Shown in pieces: positions 31,936 through 34,160 of a stretch of DNA of 34,160 nt. The DNA lies in contig JAUYCY010000059.1 of assembly GCA_030692055.1 (NCBI GenBank), positions 1 through 34,160 on the forward strand, in the 5' to 3' direction. The notes below the pieces were generated by a model. The model saw nothing but the letters and a program-made list of their open reading frames with translations, did no database searches and was not told the origin of the DNA. Origin of the DNA: Candidatus Omnitrophota bacterium. GTDB taxonomy: Bacteria > Omnitrophota > Koll11 > Duberdicusellales > 4484-171. The position numbers and the translations under genes were made by a program. Positions within the stretch are counted from its first letter, which is position 1. Each line of letters begins with the position of its first letter.

Positions 31936-32428
31936 TAAAATTATTGCTTTTTTAACCTCGTTATTTTCAAAGGAAATTACTACCATTCTGGTGGCAGCTT
32001 TACCTATCTTTGAATTACGGTTATCTATTCCTTTAGCACTTATGAAATTTCATATGTCTTTGCAAGAGGCATTTTTTCTTTCTCTTGTTGGTAATATTTT
32101 GCCTATAGTTCCCTTTTTGTTGTTTCTGCGCTGGTCGGTAAATCGGTTGGAACACATGAAAGGTATAGGCAAATTCTTGCGTTGGTGGTTCGAGAGAGCC
32201 CAGAAGAAATCAGATGTAGTGCAATCCTACGGTTTTTGGGGCTTGGTCATATTTGTAGCGATTCCGCTTCCCGGAACAGGAGCTTGGACAGGTTGTGTAG
32301 TAGCAACACTTTTTAATTTTAAATTGCCAAAAGCTTTTTTAGCAATATCGTTAGGCGTATTGGGGGCTGCAATTATAGTTTTACTTACCTGTATTGGAAT
32401 AGGTAATATATGGTCCATCTCTACATAG
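31922..32428 (+). CDS. Small membrane protein of the Sm_multidrug_ex family (PF06695-type)
   Basis: A 168-residue protein with about four membrane segments. The family landmarks are present: ALPIFELRLSIPLALMKF (26-43), GNILPIVPFLLF (58-69) and, late, IFVAIPLPGTGAWTGCVVATLF (110-131). The family name (small multidrug export) reflects old annotation, and transport function is not established. It overlaps pcm by 14 bp and the cobalamin adenosyltransferase gene by 19 bp, so it is probably in one transcript with them. Confidence 0.85.
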   Translation: MGINNKIIAFLTSLFSKEITTILVAALPIFELRLSIPLALMKFHMSLQEAFFLSLVGNILPIVPFLLFLRWSVNRLEHMKGIGKFLRWWFERAQKKSDVVQSYGFWGLVIFVAIPLPGTGAWTGCVVATLFNFKLPKAFLAISLGVLGAAIIVLLTCIGIGNIWSIST

Positions 32429-32934
32429 GAGACGGAAAAGGCAAAACTACCGCAGCCTTAGGCTGTGCTTTAAGGGCGCTGGGATGGGGTAAAAAGGTTT
32501 ATTGTGCCCAGTTTTTAAAAGATATAAACCATCCCTGTGGCGAGATTAAAGCAGTGAAGGACTATAAACTTAATATCAAAATAGAACGGTTCAACGGCCA
32601 AACTCATCCTATTTTTCTAAATAAACATGAAGTAGATATTAAAAAAATAAAAAGGTCTGTTACGAAAAGTTTGGCAAAAATAGAGACTTTTATTAGAGCT
32701 AAGAAATTTGATATGGTTATTCTTGATGAGGTATTAGACACCTTGGCTGGAAAATTCATATCACAAAAGATATTAACACGCATTATCAAGAATGCAAATG
32801 ATACGGAGCTTATTCTTACTGGAAGAACCGCGCCTTCTAGCGTGGTGCGATTGGCTGATTATATTTCTTTCATAGGAAAGATAAAACACCCATTTGATAA
32901 GAAAGTTATTGCTCGAAAAAGCATTGATTATTAA
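32410..32934 (+). CDS. cobO: Cob(I)alamin adenosyltransferase, CobA/BtuR type
   Basis: Transfers the adenosyl group of ATP to cob(I)alamin or corrinoid precursors, giving the coenzyme B12 form. The 174-residue P-loop protein has IGDGKGKTTAALGCALRALGWG (6-27), VYCAQFLKD, the acidic motif MVILDEVLDTLAGKF and ELILTGRTAPSSVVRLADYISFI. Length is normal. No other cobalamin genes are nearby, so it may serve uptake and salvage. It overlaps the preceding gene by 19 bp. Confidence 0.93.
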   Translation: MVHLYIGDGKGKTTAALGCALRALGWGKKVYCAQFLKDINHPCGEIKAVKDYKLNIKIERFNGQTHPIFLNKHEVDIKKIKRSVTKSLAKIETFIRAKKFDMVILDEVLDTLAGKFISQKILTRIIKNANDTELILTGRTAPSSVVRLADYISFIGKIKHPFDKKVIARKSIDY

Positions 32935-32962
32935 GATAGAAGAAAGAGCCAAACTATTTCCC

Positions 32963-32991
32963 TTGAATTATTCAGTAATTGATATTAAAAT
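32963..32991 (+). promoter_or_regulatory. Likely promoter of the secreted protein gene
   Basis: TTGAAT at 32963-32968, a 17 bp spacer, then TAAAAT at 32986-32991. Predicted transcription start is near 32998, giving a leader of about 40 nt before the ATG at 33040. The previous gene ends at 32934, so this is a natural transcription boundary. Confidence 0.5.
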
Positions 32992-33039
32992 ATATCTGTC
33001 CTAAATAAACCTATTTAATAGTAAAAAATGGAGGTATCC

Positions 33040-33966
33040 ATGCGTAACATTTTTATTTTTTCTGTAGCTTTAATCTTCACTAGCTGTATTGTTTTTTCTG
33101 CCTTTTCTCAACAACAAAATACCGAAAGTATCACCATCACTACCTATTATCCTGCACCGTATGGGGTGTATAAAACCTTAAGATTGTATCCTACCAGCGA
33201 TACTGAAATTGATATCAATCAACCATGTACTGTAAAAGGTGAATTGTTCATGCGTGACTCAGATAGTAGTTTATATCTCTGTAGTGGTAGCAAATGGCAA
33301 AGTGTTTCAAAACCAACATTGGAATGTATCACTGGAATATACAGAGGAGGAAAAAACGGGTTTATCACGAAAGATATGCTTAAACCGCTCTACTCCAAAT
33401 CAGCCGATAGAATCGCCCTGTTCAATGATTTAATTGCAAATGGATATATTGATGCTGGCGGCGTCATCCAAGATAAATTCCGCAGCCTTGCAGATTATAG
33501 CGGCTTGGCGTTAGATGCTAAATTTATGCCAAAGCAAGAGGAAATATACGTACTTATTTCGGCCCATCTTGATGTTGAAACTGCTGGAAGTGGTATTGTC
33601 AGCCCTACTTCTCATGTGACACCTTTTATCGGTTCTTCGACTCTTGAGGATACAAGTTATAATTATGCTGATGTTTTTACTACAGAAGATATCTATGAAA
33701 CGAATGAGGCGGGTGACTCGTGGGCTCCAATCATTCGCTGCAGGGCTGATAATGGTTGGATAGCAACCGGCTGTGGAGCTAATACGTGGGGTGGTAGCGG
33801 CAATGATGAAGATGAATACTTGCTTCACAATGGTTGTAAAGGACAGCAGTGGGGTGACAACAGAATCTCTGTAAGATGCTGCCGAGTTGTAAATACCGGC
33901 TCGGAATCTTTTACGTTTTATGGCGATTCACGTACAAGCACAACAGGTAAAGGCATAATATACTAA
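33040..33966 (+). CDS. Secreted protein with TTYYPAPYGVY motif, function unknown
   Basis: A 308-residue protein with a signal peptide (IFIFSVALIFTSCIVFSAFS, about 4-23), then ESITITTYYPAPYGVYKTLRLYP. I associate the TTYYPxPYG segment with numerous secreted or pilin-like proteins of Omnitrophota; its role is unknown. A SSLYLCSGSKWQSV block follows, then a predicted globular region of unknown fold, and a Cys-rich C-terminal part (IIRCRADNGWIATGCGANTW, NGCKGQQWG, ISVRCCRV) suggesting disulfides. The start is set by GGAGG at 33030-33034, five bases before ATG 33040; the upstream ATG at 33028 overlaps that site. I do not recognise a known family for the whole protein. Confidence 0.8.
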   Translation: MRNIFIFSVALIFTSCIVFSAFSQQQNTESITITTYYPAPYGVYKTLRLYPTSDTEIDINQPCTVKGELFMRDSDSSLYLCSGSKWQSVSKPTLECITGIYRGGKNGFITKDMLKPLYSKSADRIALFNDLIANGYIDAGGVIQDKFRSLADYSGLALDAKFMPKQEEIYVLISAHLDVETAGSGIVSPTSHVTPFIGSSTLEDTSYNYADVFTTEDIYETNEAGDSWAPIIRCRADNGWIATGCGANTWGGSGNDEDEYLLHNGCKGQQWGDNRISVRCCRVVNTGSESFTFYGDSRTSTTGKGIIY

Positions 33967-33974
33967 TCAAAAAA

Positions 33975-34031
33975 AATAATGGGGCAAAAATAATGAAAAT
34001 AATGGGGTCAAAAATAAGGAAAATAATGGGG
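33975..34031 (+). repeat. AATAATGGGG tandem units upstream of the transposase
   Basis: Three AATAATGGGG units start at 33975, 33998 and 34022, a 23-24 bp period; the last two continue as GGGGTCA. Sequences of the GGGGTCAGACC type precede many Y1 REP-associated transposase genes in environmental genomes, so this may be the left end of the element. Confidence 0.5.
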
Positions 34032-34055
34032 TCAGACCTCGAGATGTTAGATGAT

Positions 34056-34083
34056 TTGACAAAGCCCTGATAAATGCTAATAT
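34056..34083 (+). promoter_or_regulatory. Likely promoter of the REP-associated transposase
   Basis: TTGACA at 34056-34061, 16 bp spacer, TAATAT at 34078-34083. The predicted transcript would start at or just before the ATG at 34090, so translation may be leaderless or nearly so. Confidence 0.4.
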
Positions 34084-34089
34084 GTAAAT

Positions 34090-34160
34090 ATGGCGCGACC
34101 ATATAGATTACAAGGTGAAGGATTGCTATATCATATCACCAGTCGGGGTGATGACCGCAA
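34090..34160 (+). CDS. REP-associated tyrosine (Y1) transposase, N-terminal fragment cut by window edge
   Basis: Only the first 23 codons are in view: MARPYRLQGEGLLYHITSRG followed by DDR. This matches the opening of the Y1_Tnp / TnpA-REP family (MARPxRxxxxGxxYHVTSRGNxR). The conserved His15 is on the first beta strand of the HUH-type fold; the catalytic HUH motif and Tyr lie beyond the window. Such single-copy transposases mobilise or maintain short REP hairpins in their host genome, which is notable given the many palindromic hairpins in this window. Whether the gene is intact cannot be judged here. Confidence 0.85.
   Translation, partial: MARPYRLQGEGLLYHITSRGDDR

Overview
The window looks like a chromosomal segment of a diderm bacterium of the candidate phylum Omnitrophota (OP3) or a close relative. 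The phylum is inference. It rests on an AT-rich genome, a meso-diaminopimelate type MurE, an LpxL-like acyltransferase, and a secreted protein with a TTYYPAPYGVY segment after its signal peptide, which I associate with Omnitrophota secreted and pilin-like proteins. Every convincing gene is on the plus strand.

Layout. Positions 305-3328 hold rbfA-nrnA-truB-ribF, a tightly overlapping translation/RNA/flavin group behind its own sigma70-like promoter. Positions 3329-4550 are a 1.2 kb gene-free stretch packed with inverted repeats; it ends in a clear promoter with MraZ-type operator repeats. Positions 4551-23732 are a nearly complete division and cell wall (dcw) cluster: mraZ, rsmH, ftsL, ftsI, murE, murF (frameshifted), mraY, murD, ftsW, metallopeptidase 1, murG, metallopeptidase 2, murC, murB, ddl, ftsQ and a divergent ftsA. 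No ftsZ follows. Positions 24158-29171 hold a signalling group: a large protein whose N-terminal module is shared with the following HD-GYP protein, a single-domain response regulator, and a GAF/HD-GYP protein (apparently frameshifted in a T tract). Positions 29180-32934 hold a glycolipid-type glycosyltransferase, an LpxL-like acyltransferase, pcm, a small membrane protein and a cobalamin adenosyltransferase. The right end has a secreted protein of unknown function and the first 23 codons of a REP-associated (Y1) transposase.

How the genes work together. MurC, D, E and F build the UDP-MurNAc-pentapeptide with MurB and Ddl supplying precursors. MraY and MurG make lipid II. FtsW and FtsI polymerise and crosslink it at the septum, with FtsL, FtsQ and FtsA as divisome scaffold. 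Two secreted gluzincin peptidase paralogues sit on either side of murG and probably act in the envelope.

Most unusual is the non-coding DNA. Where neighbouring genes do not overlap, the gap is usually filled by self-complementary repeats. I see (i) a diverged family of about 230-350 bp elements (copies at 3353, 6381, 11581 and 23731, with a related piece at 4016), two of which are nearly identical 12 kb apart and differ by a 35 bp hairpin insertion; (ii) a hairpin cassette built on CCACGGGCATGCCCGTGG-like palindromes (3469, 8527, 16545); and (iii) arms made of short repeated words in inverted order (CACAGAT, ATTAGCG, GCATAGCGC, TTTCTAT). No tRNA, rRNA, CRISPR array or canonical intrinsic terminator was found.
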